Source: Psychrobacter nivimaris
GTDB taxonomy: Bacteria; Pseudomonadota; Gammaproteobacteria; Pseudomonadales; Moraxellaceae
Reading direction: 5' to 3'
Assembly: GCF_009812035.1 (NCBI RefSeq)
Contig: NZ_VZIZ01000003.1
Location: 1 to 64,000, forward strand
Length of the DNA: 64,000 nucleotides
Below, piece by piece: positions 18,596-28,858 of the stretch (the stretch's first letter is position 1; the number at the start of each line of letters is the position of its first letter). A program made the position numbers and the translations under genes. The notes beneath the pieces were generated by a model. That model did not search any database. It saw nothing but the letters and a program-made list of their open reading frames with translations, and had not been told where the DNA came from.

Positions 18596-20689
18596 TTATG
18601 CCAGTACGTCGCCAACAACACAAGCATCTGGCAAGGTAACGACTGTTAAGCCTGTCTTTGGCTCGCCAGTTGACAATACCATGCCTTCTGATACGCCAAA
18701 TTTCATCTTACGCGGAGCAAGGTTGGTCACGCAAATGACTTTCTTATTAATCAATTGCTCAGGCTCATAGAACTTACGAATTCCGCTAAATACGTTACGT
18801 GGCTTATCTTCACCAACATCTAGCGTGAACTGTAGTAACTTATCAGCACCTTCGACATGGTTACACTCTAAAACGTGTGCGACTTTCATCTCGACTTTGG
18901 CAAAGTCTTCGATACCAATATAGTCAGTTTGCTCGGCATCTGCATTTGTTACAGGTGCTTTTTCTTTTGCGGCAGGCTTACTACTTTCAGTTGCAGCAGG
19001 AGCGTCTGCTTGAGTTAAGGATGCTTTAGAATCTTCTACCATTGCTTCAATATCTTTTTCTTCGATACGCTGCATCAGTGGTTTGAACTTATTGATTTTA
19101 TGACCTAGTAACCACTCATTACGACTGGCAAAACTTAAATCCTTAAGGTTTAAAAACTCTTTAGCATTATTAGTCAGCTCAGGTAATACTGGCGCAAGAT
19201 AAACCATCAATTGACGGAAAATATTGATAGCTACCGAGCAGACGTCTTGAACTTCTTGCTCAGTACCCTCCAACTTCGCTAGTGACCATGGCTTCTTGGC
19301 ATCGATATATTCGTTGGCTTTGTCCGCACATTGCATGATTAAACGCATAGCACGTGAGAATTCACGATTCTCATAGGCAGCAGCAATCTCATCGCCCGTT
19401 TTGGTGATGTCTTCTAATAGCTCTGACTCGACGCAAACTTCTGACAGCATGCCGTCGTACTTCTTAACCAAGAACCCTGCACTACGACTGGCGATATTGA
19501 CCACTTTTCCAACCAGATCAGAGTTAACCTTTTGCATAAAGTCTTCTAAATCTAAGTTGATGTCTTCGACTTTGTCAGACAGTTTGCTGGCGAAATAATA
19601 ACGCAGATATTCAGGATGTAAGTGCTCAGCATAAGTCTCGGCCTTAATAAAGGTACCGCGTGACTTACTCATTTTTTCGCCATTGACCATTAAGAAACCA
19701 TGGGCAAAAACACCAGTCGGTGTACGGTATTCGCTACCAGCTAGCATGGCTGGCCAAAACAAGGCATGGAAGTAAACAATGTCTTTACCGATGAAGTGAT
19801 AAACCTCGGTTTTATGCTCGTTTTCTTGTGCCCAGTAGCGGTCAAAATCAAGTGCTTGGTCTGTCCCTGCACGTTTATCACATAGGTTTTTAAAGCTTGC
19901 CATGTAGCCAACTGGCGCATCTAGCCATACGTAAAAGTATTTGTCTGGCTCATCACTTGGGGTATCTGGAATTTGGAAGCCGAAGTAGGGCGCATCGCGT
20001 GAGATATCCCAGCTGGCAAGTCCTGCCTCAAACCATTCTTGTAGCTTGTTGGCGACTGAGGTTTGCAAACGATTGTCACTGCGCGTCCAGTCCTGTAAGA
20101 ACTGCTCAAACTCTGGCAAATCAAAGAAATAATGCTTAGAAGTTTTAAGGACAGGGGTTGCATCAGACAATGTTGAATGCGGGTCCTTTAGATCTGTTGC
20201 ATCGTAAGTGGTGCCGCATACTTCGCAGTTATCACCATATTGATCTGGTGAGTCACACTCAGGGCAAGTGCCTTTGACAAAACGATCGGCTAAAAACAAT
20301 TGCTTTTCAGGATCAAATAGCTGCTCGACATCTTTTGTGCTGATATGACCAGCCTCATTGAGACGACGATAAATCAGCTCAGAGAACTGTTTGTTTTCTT
20401 CTGAATGAGTGCTGTGATAATTATCAAAATTGATCAGGAACTTTGAAAAATCCGCTTCGTGTGAGGCTTTGACTGAGGCAATTTGCTCTTCTGGCGTGAC
20501 GCCATTGGCTTCTGCTTTGAGCATGATTGCCGTACCGTGTGCGTCATCCGCGCAGACATAGGTGACCTGATGGCCTTGCGCTTTCATCGCACGTACCCAA
20601 ATGTCGGTCTGAATATATTCTACAAGATGCCCCAAATGGATATAGCCATTGGCGTAGGGCAGCGCACTGGTTACTAGAATCTCACGCAC
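18596..20689 (-). CDS. metG: Methionyl-tRNA synthetase
   Basis: Charges tRNA-Met with methionine in the cytoplasm. It is 697 residues, close to the long dimeric bacterial form. The class I HIGH-type motif appears as HLGHL near residue 18. The zinc-binding knuckles are CPEC and CEVC near 140–160, and KMSKS lies near 338. The C-terminal EMAP-like tRNA-binding domain starts around 590 ([24 protein letters not shown]). A low-complexity Ala/Lys-rich linker separates the core from that domain. It stands alone on the minus strand, with a bidirectional terminator after it. Confidence 0.97.
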   Translation of the reverse strand: MREILVTSALPYANGYIHLGHLVEYIQTDIWVRAMKAQGHQVTYVCADDAHGTAIMLKAEANGVTPEEQIASVKASHEADFSKFLINFDNYHSTHSEENKQFSELIYRRLNEAGHISTKDVEQLFDPEKQLFLADRFVKGTCPECDSPDQYGDNCEVCGTTYDATDLKDPHSTLSDATPVLKTSKHYFFDLPEFEQFLQDWTRSDNRLQTSVANKLQEWFEAGLASWDISRDAPYFGFQIPDTPSDEPDKYFYVWLDAPVGYMASFKNLCDKRAGTDQALDFDRYWAQENEHKTEVYHFIGKDIVYFHALFWPAMLAGSEYRTPTGVFAHGFLMVNGEKMSKSRGTFIKAETYAEHLHPEYLRYYFASKLSDKVEDINLDLEDFMQKVNSDLVGKVVNIASRSAGFLVKKYDGMLSEVCVESELLEDITKTGDEIAAAYENREFSRAMRLIMQCADKANEYIDAKKPWSLAKLEGTEQEVQDVCSVAINIFRQLMVYLAPVLPELTNNAKEFLNLKDLSFASRNEWLLGHKINKFKPLMQRIEEKDIEAMVEDSKASLTQADAPAATESSKPAAKEKAPVTNADAEQTDYIGIEDFAKVEMKVAHVLECNHVEGADKLLQFTLDVGEDKPRNVFSGIRKFYEPEQLINKKVICVTNLAPRKMKFGVSEGMVLSTGEPKTGLTVVTLPDACVVGDVLA

Positions 20690-20920
20690 AAAATCACCTA
20701 TATTTTTATATAAACGGGTTAGTTATCGAACATCTTAAGCGGCTCATCGCTCATAGATGCGACATCGTTAATGCTAAAAACTTCTAAAAATAATAAAAAA
20801 TCAAAAAGTGTGCCTATGATACCGTAATTCAGATAATTTTGTGATATTCCTTGGTAATTACTTCTCATTTGGCAAGCATTTATTAGCCATGAACGATAGG
20901 TTTACACCGCATGTTGATGG

Positions 20921-21796
20921 TCATAAACCAGCCATAAAAAACCCATCTGGGAATTGAGTTTTTAGACTACTAAAATCTATCGACGGGAATACCACATAGG
21001 TCAATATAGCATTCAAGCCAATGACCAATACCAGCGGAATCATCGCAATGGTGAATGAAGTGTGATGAGTGTTTAATACATCAGCTTCTTTAGCTTCTTT
21101 AGCTTCTTTTGCAGCCGCTCCAACGCCGCCTACATCCTCTTCATCATGCTGACCATAGCCTTCGCCCGCTGCATTGGCTTTTCTCGCACGTGACTGAAGC
21201 CACAACCAACCACAGATAAACATGATCGTACCGCCAATGATACCCAAGATAGGCGCGGCAAATACGTTGGTATTATAGTAAGGAATTGGAATAGCGTTTT
21301 GAATGGCTGGCGTGCCTGGCAGTGCAGTCATCGTAAACGTAAATGACCCTAGGGCAATCGCTGCTGGAATCAAACGTTTTGGGATATCGGCTGCTCTAAA
21401 CAAGTCTTTGGCGATTGGATAAATAGCAAAAGCCACAACGAATAACGAGACGCCACCATAAGTCAAAATGGCACAGACCAAAATCACTGCAAGTATGGCT
21501 TTGCTGGCACCGAGCTTTTCGACGACGGTATTGGCAATGGCAGTTGCTGCACCAGAGTCGGCCATCAAACGCCCAAACAATGCCCCTAGCAAGAATATAG
21601 GAAAAAACTTGAGTAAGAATCCACTTAACGCGCCCATAAAGACATCGGTATAAGCGGGGATGGTGCTTAAGAAGTCACCTGATAGTAAGACTGCTAGCGT
21701 CGCCATAATCGGTGCTAGGATCAGCACAGAGTAACCGCGATAAGCAAAAAACATGAGTAATAATAGGGTGATGACAATCGCAAATGTACTAAACAT
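20921..21796 (-). pseudogene. GntP-family permease, 3'-truncated (about 291 residues)
   Basis: The N-terminal two thirds of a GntP-family permease are intact: start ATG 21796 with AGGAGG six bases before it, then several membrane segments and the conserved TMTALPGTPAIQNAIP. The reading frame stops at TGA 20921–20923 right after DGFFMAGL. Family members run to about 440–470 residues, so the last four or five membrane segments are missing and are not found in any frame before metG. A loop carries the Lys/Glu/Ala triplet KEAKEAKEA, encoded by a 9-base tandem repeat. Its position, divergent from 3-hydroxybutyrate genes, suggests it was the 3-hydroxybutyrate permease. Most likely non-functional. 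Confidence 0.72.
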
Positions 21797-22186
21797 GATA
21801 GCCCTCCTTGGCAAAATTAAGACAGCGAATATATCGCGCTTATTAATATAGGTAAGAAATTAATCAAAAAACCTTATTTATTGTATTTTATTAAACATAA
21901 ATCCAGTTGCGATATTACTGAAGGATAAGGAATACTTTGTGGACTCGCGTCCTCTTGGGGTTATTTTCTAATCACTAAGCAACTAGGCGCTACGAAAATA
22001 ATATGTTAAGTTAGCATAAGTATTTTATACATGATATATCGATATAATATGTATTATTATAAATAAAAATATAAAGTATAATGTTTGATATGAGCCGCGC
22101 TTATCAAATGGAAGGCTATTGACAATAAGCGCTAACCATAAAAACTGGTCATCAATCTCATCACAAACAGCAAATTTACAAGGAAT
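21797..22186. other. Divergent promoter region between the permease remnant and atoE
   Basis: 390 bases, very AT-rich around 22010–22090, with no gene. It must contain the atoE promoter. I see no clear enhancer-binding or sigma-54 site that I could defend. Confidence 0.45.
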
Positions 22187-23533
22187 GTGAATATGTTTAG
22201 TGCCATCACTAACGTGAGCGTACAGCTGGTCAATCGCTATCTACCATCTCCGTTTGTCTTTTCAATTGTTTTAACCCTCATTGCGTTCGCGGTTGGCTTA
22301 GCTATTACTGGTCAAGATATGATTGCGATGGCAGGGCACTGGGGTAATGGACTGTGGTCGTTACATAGCTTTGCGATGCAAATGGCGCTGATTTTGGTCA
22401 CAGGTTACGCGTTTGCCAGTGCACCCTTTATTCAACGGTTATTGGACAATCTTGCCAGCAGAGTTCATTCTCCTACGACCGCCATTATCGTATCGACCCT
22501 AGTTGGGTTGGTCAGTTCGTGGATAAACTGGGGTTTTGGTCTGATTATCGGGGCTATTTTTGCCAAAGCACTAGCAAAGAAAGTCGCCAATGTTGATTAT
22601 CCTTTACTCGTTGCTGCGGCTTATTCGGGTTTTGTGATTTGGCATGGCGGCTTCTCAGGCTCGATACCTTTGACGCTTAGTTCGGGTGGCGATACGCTAC
22701 TGACGCTATCTGGCAATACGATGACCGAAGCAGTGCCTTTATCTCAGAGTGTATTCGCAGGCTATAACTTACTGATTGTAGGTTTACTCATTGTTATCTT
22801 GCCGCTGCTAAACCGCTTTATGCATCCCAAAAATCCTACCGTGATTGATCCTAAATTAATCAAAGAAGAGATCTACGTCGCGCCCCAAAGAAATACACCT
22901 GCGCAAAAGCTCGATGATAGCCGTATCATCGCCGTGATATTGCTGGCGTTGGCACTGATGTACTATATCAGCGAGTTTGGCAACAACGGCTTTAATCTAG
23001 GGTTAAACATTGTCATTGGGCTATTCTTATTCATTGGTTTGTTATCGCATGGCACGCTAGAGCGCTATTATCGCGCCGTACACTCAGGCATCGGCGGTAT
23101 CACAGGCATTGTACTGCTGTTCCCTTTCTATGGCGGCATCATGGGAATTATGACGGGTGCAAATGCGGATGGCATCTCCATCAGTACGCAAGTCACCGAG
23201 TTTTTTGTCAATTCCGCTTCTGCCGACAGTTTTCCGATTTTTGCATTTTTGAGTGCAGGTTTGATCAATGTCTTTGTGCCATCGGGCGGTGGACAGTTTG
23301 CTGTGCAAGGCCCCGTTATGATTCCAGCTGGCATTGAGCTGGGTGTCAGTCCAGCCATCACTGCGATGGCAATTGCGTGGGGGGACGCGTGGACCAATAT
23401 GATTCAGCCGTTTTGGGCTTTGCCGTTGTTGGGTATCGCAGGTTTGGATGCGAGAGCAATTATGGGTTACTGCTTGATCGTGCTTGCCGTATCTGGCGCA
23501 GTCATAATGGGCGTGTTTTGGTTGGTGGTATAA
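22187..23533 (+). CDS. atoE: Short-chain fatty acid transporter, AtoE family
   Basis: Predicted inner-membrane importer for short-chain fatty acids or ketone bodies, 448 residues with about 12 hydrophobic segments. Family landmarks include VSSWINWGFGLIIGA, YSGFVIWHGGFSGSIPLT, VPSGGGQFAVQGPV and WGDAWTNMIQPFWALPLL. AAGGAATGTGAAT precedes the ATG. It is followed at 139 bases by the CoA-transferase genes on the same strand, so uptake and CoA activation of acetoacetate or butyrate are probably co-expressed. The substrate is inferred from these neighbours. Confidence 0.92.
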   Translation: MNMFSAITNVSVQLVNRYLPSPFVFSIVLTLIAFAVGLAITGQDMIAMAGHWGNGLWSLHSFAMQMALILVTGYAFASAPFIQRLLDNLASRVHSPTTAIIVSTLVGLVSSWINWGFGLIIGAIFAKALAKKVANVDYPLLVAAAYSGFVIWHGGFSGSIPLTLSSGGDTLLTLSGNTMTEAVPLSQSVFAGYNLLIVGLLIVILPLLNRFMHPKNPTVIDPKLIKEEIYVAPQRNTPAQKLDDSRIIAVILLALALMYYISEFGNNGFNLGLNIVIGLFLFIGLLSHGTLERYYRAVHSGIGGITGIVLLFPFYGGIMGIMTGANADGISISTQVTEFFVNSASADSFPIFAFLSAGLINVFVPSGGGQFAVQGPVMIPAGIELGVSPAITAMAIAWGDAWTNMIQPFWALPLLGIAGLDARAIMGYCLIVLAVSGAVIMGVFWLVV

Positions 23534-23672
23534 CGTTGTAATGCTCAAAAGAAATAAGAGTCGTAAAATAAAATGCGTGAAAAGTAATCATCAAATGGAT
23601 ATTTGATATAGCTAATTCAGAATGAGCTTTACACGGATTAAAAAATATAAATGATAATCATAGGAGATAAGC

Positions 23673-24386
23673 ATGAGTCAATCAAAAGTATATAACAGTG
23701 CCGAAGAGGCGTTAAGTGGCATCGTCAGTGATGGGCAAACACTCGCTATCGGTGGTTTTGGACTATGCGGTATTCCAGAAGCATTAATTGCAGCATTGCG
23801 CGATAGTGGCGTTGAAGAGTTGACCTGTATTAGTAACAACGCTGGCGTCGATGATTTTGGACTTGGTCTGCTACTACAGACCCGCCAAATCAAGAAAATG
23901 ATTTCATCATACGTGGGTGAAAACAAAGAGTTCGAGCGTCAGTACTTGGCAGGCGAGTTAGAAGTTGAGCTAACCCCGCAAGGTACATTGGCCGAAAAGC
24001 TACGCTCAGGTGGTGCGGGTATTCCTGCATTCTATACCGCGACCGGTGTGGGCACATTAGTTGCCGAAGGTAAAGAAACGCGTGATTTTGATGGTCGTAC
24101 TTATGTGTTAGAGCATTCACTGCGTGCGGATGTGGCACTCATCAAAGCACAAAAGGCTGATAAAGCGGGCAATCTAATATTTAATAAAACCGCTCGTAAC
24201 TTTAATCCAGATTGTGCGATGGCCGGTAAAATCACGATCGTTGAAGTAGAAGAAATCGTTGAGACAGGTACGTTTGATCCAGACGAAGTGCATCTACCGG
24301 GTATTTTCGTTCAACGTATTGTGCTGAATGCTAGCCCTGAAAAACGTATCGAAAAAACCACGACTAAAGCGCTAGAAGGCGCTTAG
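23673..24386 (+). CDS. scoA: 3-oxoacid CoA-transferase, subunit A
   Basis: Alpha subunit (237 residues) of a CoA-transferase that moves CoA from succinyl-CoA (or acetyl-CoA) to acetoacetate. The CoA-binding glycine loop [13 protein letters not shown] is at residues 25–37, followed by [12 protein letters not shown]. Further landmarks are [17 protein letters not shown] and [10 protein letters not shown]. The partner subunit follows 126 bases later. AtoD is the alternative name for acetyl-CoA-dependent forms, and the donor cannot be told from sequence alone. Confidence 0.93.
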   Translation: MSQSKVYNSAEEALSGIVSDGQTLAIGGFGLCGIPEALIAALRDSGVEELTCISNNAGVDDFGLGLLLQTRQIKKMISSYVGENKEFERQYLAGELEVELTPQGTLAEKLRSGGAGIPAFYTATGVGTLVAEGKETRDFDGRTYVLEHSLRADVALIKAQKADKAGNLIFNKTARNFNPDCAMAGKITIVEVEEIVETGTFDPDEVHLPGIFVQRIVLNASPEKRIEKTTTKALEGA

Positions 24387-24512
24387 ATAAAATCATGGTT
24401 GAAACTTATCGTCAGTTTTTAGATTGATAATAACTTAGATAGCTAATTGTTTAGATAACTAACGATTCAGATGAATAACAATAGAATATCGTAAAAAAAT
24501 AAGGAAATCAGC

Positions 24513-25142
24513 ATGGCATGGACAAGAGAACAAATGGCGCAGCGCGCGGCAAAAGAGCTACAAGACGGCTATTACGTCAACTTGGGCATTGGTCTACCAA
24601 CGCTAGTCGCTAACTATATTCCTGAAGGCGTAGACGTATGGCTACAATCAGAGAATGGCTTGCTAGGTATTGGTGAGTTCCCTACAACAGAAAACGTAGA
24701 TGCCGACTTGATTAACGCGGGCAAGCAAACGGTGACCGCAGAAGCAGGTGCTAGCTATTTTAGTAGCTCAGAGTCTTTCTCAATGATTCGTGGTGGTCAT
24801 GTCAACTTGGCCATATTGGGCGCGATGGAAGTCTCAGAAAAAGGAGATTTGGCCAATTGGATGATTCCCAAAAAGATGGTTAAAGGCATGGGCGGGGCGA
24901 TGGATTTGGTCGCAGGTGTGCAGCGTGTGATTGTATTGATGGAGCAGGTCAATAAGCATGGCGAACCAAAAATTTTGGCAAACTGTGAGCTACCATTGAC
25001 GGGTAAAGGCGTGGTTGATCGTATCATCACCGAGCTTGCCGTATTAGACGTCACTGATGAAGGCCTCAAACTGGTTGAATTAGCGGATGGTGTGAGCTTT
25101 GATGAGCTACAAGAAAAAACGCCAGTAAGTATTATTCAGTAA
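24513..25142 (+). CDS. scoB: 3-oxoacid CoA-transferase, subunit B
   Basis: Beta subunit of 209 residues carrying the catalytic glutamate, in SENGLLGIG at about residues 46–54. Other conserved segments are [11 protein letters not shown] near 22, [14 protein letters not shown] and [23 protein letters not shown] precedes the ATG. With subunit A it activates acetoacetate to acetoacetyl-CoA. No thiolase gene is present in the visible cluster, so that step must be encoded elsewhere. A hairpin follows the stop. Confidence 0.94.
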   Translation: MAWTREQMAQRAAKELQDGYYVNLGIGLPTLVANYIPEGVDVWLQSENGLLGIGEFPTTENVDADLINAGKQTVTAEAGASYFSSSESFSMIRGGHVNLAILGAMEVSEKGDLANWMIPKKMVKGMGGAMDLVAGVQRVIVLMEQVNKHGEPKILANCELPLTGKGVVDRIITELAVLDVTDEGLKLVELADGVSFDELQEKTPVSIIQ

Positions 25143-25195
25143 ACTTTGTACAGTAAAGTGACTGTCGTAAGATTAATATATTTTCTCCCGCAAAT

Positions 25196-25227
25196 AAATA
25201 CGCCACTATGATTATAGTGGCGTATTT
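25196..25227 (+). terminator. Strong hairpin between scoB and the dehydrogenase gene
   Basis: AAATACGCCACTAT pairs perfectly over 14 bases with ATAGTGGCGTATTT around a 4-base loop. The T-run after it is short, so it may terminate partially or stabilise the scoB message. The dehydrogenase gene begins 57 bases later. Confidence 0.6.
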
Positions 25228-25283
25228 GTTCAGTTCAATTTTATAAAAACTAATAATATTTTAGACCATGATAAGGAATATGT

Positions 25284-26084
25284 ATGGCGACCCAATTAGA
25301 ACAAGATTTGACAGGCAAAGTAGCGTTGGTCACTGGCTCTGCAAGCGGTATCGGACGTGACATCGCTGAGACTTATGCAAAAGCAGGGGCAGCAGTTGGT
25401 ATTGCCGATATTAATCTCGAAGCGGCACAGAAGACCGTCGATGCTATTGAAGCTGCTGGTGGACGTGCTCTGGCGATTGCCATGGATGTTACCTCAGAAG
25501 AGGCGGTAAACGATGGTGTACAACAGCTAGTTGATGCTTTTGGCAGTATTGATATTTTGGTTTCTAATGCTGGTATTCAGATTATTGATCCTATCGATAA
25601 AATGGCTTTTAGCGATTGGAAAAAAATGCTGAACATCCACTTAGATGGCGCTTTTTTGACCACTAAAGCAGCGATTAAGCACATGTATAAAGGCGATAAA
25701 GGCGGCACAGTTATTTATATGGGCTCTGCGCACTCGCATGAGGCCTCATTGTATAAAGCCCCCTATGTAACCGCGAAGCACGGACTACTAGGGCTGTGCC
25801 GTGTATTGGCCAAAGAAGGTGCAGCGCATAAGGTACGCTCGCATGTGATTTGCCCAGGATTTGTCAAAACGCCATTGGTAGAAAAACAAATTCCAGAGCA
25901 GGCAGCTGAAAAAGGCATCAGTGAAGAGTCGGTTATTAACGATATCATGCTGGTCAATACCGTAGATAAAGAGTTTACGACAGTAGAAGACATTGCCCAA
26001 TTGGCACTATTTTTGGCGGCTTTCCCAACCAATGTATTCACTGGACAATCTATCGTGGCCAGCCATGGTTGGTTTATGAATTAA
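25284..26084 (+). CDS. bdhA: 3-hydroxybutyrate dehydrogenase (short-chain dehydrogenase)
   Basis: NAD-dependent oxidation of D-3-hydroxybutyrate to acetoacetate is the predicted reaction; 266 residues. The Rossmann motif [10 protein letters not shown] lies at residues 17–26, and [10 protein letters not shown] near 95 is typical of 3-hydroxybutyrate dehydrogenases. The catalytic Ser-Tyr-Lys set reads [21 protein letters not shown] near 149–169. The C-terminus, [10 protein letters not shown], also fits the family. It sits behind AtoE and ScoAB, giving a route from 3-hydroxybutyrate to acetoacetyl-CoA. Confidence 0.93.
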   Translation: MATQLEQDLTGKVALVTGSASGIGRDIAETYAKAGAAVGIADINLEAAQKTVDAIEAAGGRALAIAMDVTSEEAVNDGVQQLVDAFGSIDILVSNAGIQIIDPIDKMAFSDWKKMLNIHLDGAFLTTKAAIKHMYKGDKGGTVIYMGSAHSHEASLYKAPYVTAKHGLLGLCRVLAKEGAAHKVRSHVICPGFVKTPLVEKQIPEQAAEKGISEESVINDIMLVNTVDKEFTTVEDIAQLALFLAAFPTNVFTGQSIVASHGWFMN

Positions 26085-26105
26085 TATATATACAATTTGC
26101 ATATA

Positions 26106-26140
26106 CCACAACGTCAGACCTACTGGCGTTGTGGTTTTTT
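26106..26140 (+). terminator. Terminator after bdhA
   Basis: CCACAACG...CGTTGTGG hairpin with an inner CAG/CTG pair and a run of seven T beginning at 26135. Confidence 0.8.
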
Positions 26141-26280
26141 TATACGTCCAATTCAGCTACACTGTCACGATAGAAGGTCTGGCTAATACACTCATCAACG
26201 CTATTGTTTGTGAGATACGCAATGAGACAACTTGAGCGATTTGCCAGATCTACCCACTTGTATAGGCCATAATAGTAGCT

Positions 26281-27504
26281 ATGTTTAACTTTATGAAGAA
26301 AAAAACCACAAAAACCGAAACGCCTCAGCAGCAGGCAGAGCGTGATAGTGCCGTCGACAAAGTCCTACTTGGATATGAGATAGGTGCTGTCAGTATTGCC
26401 ACGATGGTCACAGGACTTGAGCGTGATGGAGCAGCACTTACATTAGACCTGCGTTTGCCGAAAGACAGCAATCCTGAAGTTATCCAGCAGGAGCTTGGGC
26501 AGTTGCTACATCCACACGGTATTACCACGATTCATATGAACGTGCGTCTGCCTGCGCCAGAAAAGGGTTCAGGTTCAAGCTTACCAAAGCAGATGCCAAA
26601 GACAACCAATGCGATGGAATCCCAGCCTTCATCTGGCGCTAATAACAATGCTAGTAGCACTAACGCTGAGCCACCGATTACGAAAGCGGCACCTACGCAA
26701 GCATCGTTGTCCGCGCATCCTCGTATTCGTCATATTATTGTCGTGGCATCAGGTAAAGGCGGTGTTGGTAAATCGACAACGACGGTCAATATCGCTTTAG
26801 CACTACAAAAGCTTGGCAACCGAGTTGGTGTGCTGGATGCCGATATCTATGGTCCTAGTATGCCAACGATGTTGGGCGTTGCTGATGTGAAGCCGCAACT
26901 AGAAAACGAGCAGTTCGTACCTGTTGATGCGCATGGTATGGCAATGCTCTCTATCGGTAGCTTACTTGATGGAGATAATACCCCGGTTGCATGGCGTGGA
27001 CCGAAGGCAACGGGTGCATTGATGCAGCTATACAATCAAACCAACTGGCCGCAGCTAGACTATCTAGTGATTGATATGCCACCCGGTACGGGTGATATAC
27101 AGCTGACATTGGCGCAGCGTATTCCAGTCACAGGTGCTGTCATTGTCACGACACCGCAGCATGTTGCCTTACTCGATGCGCAAAAAGGCGTTGAGATGTT
27201 TAACAAGACTAATATTCCTGTGCTTGGTGTGGTTGAAAACATGGCGCTACACACTTGTAGCAATTGTAACCACACCGAAGCGATCTTTGGTACGGGTGGC
27301 GGTGAGTTTATCGCTGAGCAGTATCAGGTACCGCTATTGGGTCAGCTACCACTTGCCAGTGGCATTCGTGCACAAGTTGATAAAGGTGTGCCAAGCGTCT
27401 TAGCTGATGATGAGTTTGCACAGTATTATCTAGATATTGCCAAAAACATCGAAACCAATATCAATAAATTTGCAAAGCCTGTCGATGACAAGCGGATTTT
27501 CTAG
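26281..27504 (+). CDS. mrp: Mrp/ApbC-family iron-sulfur cluster carrier ATPase
   Basis: Cytoplasmic ATPase that carries and inserts [4Fe-4S] clusters; 407 residues. An N-terminal MIP18/DUF59-like domain (about 20–100) is followed by a Ser/Asn-rich linker and the ATPase domain. The deviant Walker A GKGGVGKST lies near residue 159, and DADIYGPSMPTMLG and DMPPGTGDIQLT follow. The cluster-binding CxxC is CSNC near 326. The start has only a weak ribosome binding site. It is followed by dcd, as in several related gammaproteobacteria. Confidence 0.94.
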   Translation: MFNFMKKKTTKTETPQQQAERDSAVDKVLLGYEIGAVSIATMVTGLERDGAALTLDLRLPKDSNPEVIQQELGQLLHPHGITTIHMNVRLPAPEKGSGSSLPKQMPKTTNAMESQPSSGANNNASSTNAEPPITKAAPTQASLSAHPRIRHIIVVASGKGGVGKSTTTVNIALALQKLGNRVGVLDADIYGPSMPTMLGVADVKPQLENEQFVPVDAHGMAMLSIGSLLDGDNTPVAWRGPKATGALMQLYNQTNWPQLDYLVIDMPPGTGDIQLTLAQRIPVTGAVIVTTPQHVALLDAQKGVEMFNKTNIPVLGVVENMALHTCSNCNHTEAIFGTGGGEFIAEQYQVPLLGQLPLASGIRAQVDKGVPSVLADDEFAQYYLDIAKNIETNINKFAKPVDDKRIF

Positions 27505-27638
27505 TGTCTAATGATTGAATAGGGTGCTGGTTGTTTAGCTAGTCTAAAACCAATGTAGGATAAAACAGCCATCACGCTATAAATTCAGCCGTCAATTCCG
27601 TATAATCGTCGCTATTAAATATTTGCTAAGGAACAACA

Positions 27639-28214
27639 ATGTCTATTAAGTCTGACCGCTGGATTCGTAAAATGGCCGAAGAGCACGGCATGATTGAGCC
27701 ATACGAGCCGGGTCAAGTACGTTTTAATGATGCAGGCGAGCGTTTGGTTAGCTACGGCACCTCAAGCTACGGTTATGATGTGCGCTGTGCTCCTGAATTT
27801 AAAGTTTTTACCAACGTACATTCAGTGGTCGTTGATCCTAAGAACTTCGATGATAAAAGCTTTATCGATATCGTTGGTGACGAGTGTATCATTCCACCTA
27901 ATTCGTTTGCTTTAGCTCGTACTATGGAGTATTTCCGTATTCCGCGTGATGTATTGACTATCTGCCTAGGTAAGTCAACTTACGCGCGCTGTGGTATTAT
28001 TGTCAACGTAACGCCGCTTGAGCCTGAGTGGGAAGGGCACGTTACTTTAGAGTTTAGTAATACAACCAATCTGCCAGCACGTATCTACGCTGGTGAAGGC
28101 GTGGCGCAAATGCTGTTCTTCCAAAGCGATGCCGATGATGTCTGTGAGACCAGTTATAAAGATCGCGGTGGCAAATACCAAGGTCAGCGCGGTGTAACAC
28201 TGCCAAGAACCTAG
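27639..28214 (+). CDS. dcd: dCTP deaminase
   Basis: Converts dCTP to dUTP for thymidylate synthesis; 191 residues, the usual length. Landmarks: [12 protein letters not shown], the catalytic-region [32 protein letters not shown], and [10 protein letters not shown]. The active-site glutamate lies in [19 protein letters not shown] precedes the ATG. A terminator follows within 100 bases. Confidence 0.97.
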   Translation: MSIKSDRWIRKMAEEHGMIEPYEPGQVRFNDAGERLVSYGTSSYGYDVRCAPEFKVFTNVHSVVVDPKNFDDKSFIDIVGDECIIPPNSFALARTMEYFRIPRDVLTICLGKSTYARCGIIVNVTPLEPEWEGHVTLEFSNTTNLPARIYAGEGVAQMLFFQSDADDVCETSYKDRGGKYQGQRGVTLPRT

Positions 28215-28278
28215 TCAGTAAGCGTCCGTTTAAAAGCTTATCAGTTATAGAAAGTTAATAAGCCTTTAAATAGTTAAT

Positions 28279-28315
28279 AAAAAAGCTAGTCATATTAAAT
28301 ATGGCTAGCTTTTTT
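28279..28315. terminator. Bidirectional terminator between dcd and sspB
   Basis: AAAAAAGCTAG and CTAGCTTTTTT flank a shorter CAT/ATG pair and an A/T loop. It lies between convergent genes. Confidence 0.8.
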
Positions 28316-28363
28316 ATTGGGTTAAATAGAACTGTTCTAAGGTTCTATTTATTTCAAGATTTT

Positions 28364-28801
28364 CTACTTTAAGACCTTTAAACCCGCTTTATTATCGCGC
28401 TTTGGTTTAGGCGCTTTAGCAGGACTGTTGCTAGACATTGGTGCTGAGTCGTCTTCTGGCTGATAGTTGTCATACTCTTTTGGATCAAAGAACATACCCT
28501 GTGAGTTCTCTTTTGCATAGATACCCATCACCGCAGTAAGCGGTACCCAGATTTCTTGTGATACACCACCAAAACGCGCGCTAAAATGAATATAGTCATT
28601 TTCCATACTCATGTTACCAGTAGCACGGCTAGCGATATTCAATACGATACGACCGTCTTGCACATGCTCGGTTGGTATTTGCACATTGTCAGCAGTGGCA
28701 TCGACCATCAAGTATGGTGTCAGAGCGTTGTCTTCTATCCATTGATATAGTGCGCGTACCATATAAGGGCGGGTAGGTGTAATAGAGGTGGTTTCGCTCA
28801 T
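28364..28801 (-). CDS. sspB: ClpXP adaptor SspB (stringent starvation protein B)
   Basis: Adaptor that brings ssrA-tagged peptides to the ClpXP protease; 145 residues. The N-terminal domain (about residues 9–110) includes RPYMVRALYQWIEDN, LTPYLMVDA, INIASRATGN-type sequence and FSARFGGVSQEIWVPLTAVMGIYAKEN. A flexible linker and a basic C-terminal tail (AGLKVLK) that contacts ClpX follow. SspB is normally encoded directly behind sspA. Here an IS30-type element lies between them, ending 33 bases before this start codon, so sspB has lost contact with any sspA promoter. Confidence 0.95.
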   Translation of the reverse strand: MSETTSITPTRPYMVRALYQWIEDNALTPYLMVDATADNVQIPTEHVQDGRIVLNIASRATGNMSMENDYIHFSARFGGVSQEIWVPLTAVMGIYAKENSQGMFFDPKEYDNYQPEDDSAPMSSNSPAKAPKPKRDNKAGLKVLK

Positions 28802-28828
28802 CTAATGATTTCCTATACTAATAATTTT

Positions 28829-28858
28829 TAATAACTTAGATTAACACATGAAGTGCAA
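28829..28858 (-). promoter_or_regulatory. Possible hybrid promoter at the IS30 end reading toward sspB
   Basis: On the minus strand TTGCAC (28853–28858, inside the IS end) is followed after 18 bases by TTATTA (28829–28834, at the junction). This could drive sspB. Called by eye; the -10 match is modest. Confidence 0.25.
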
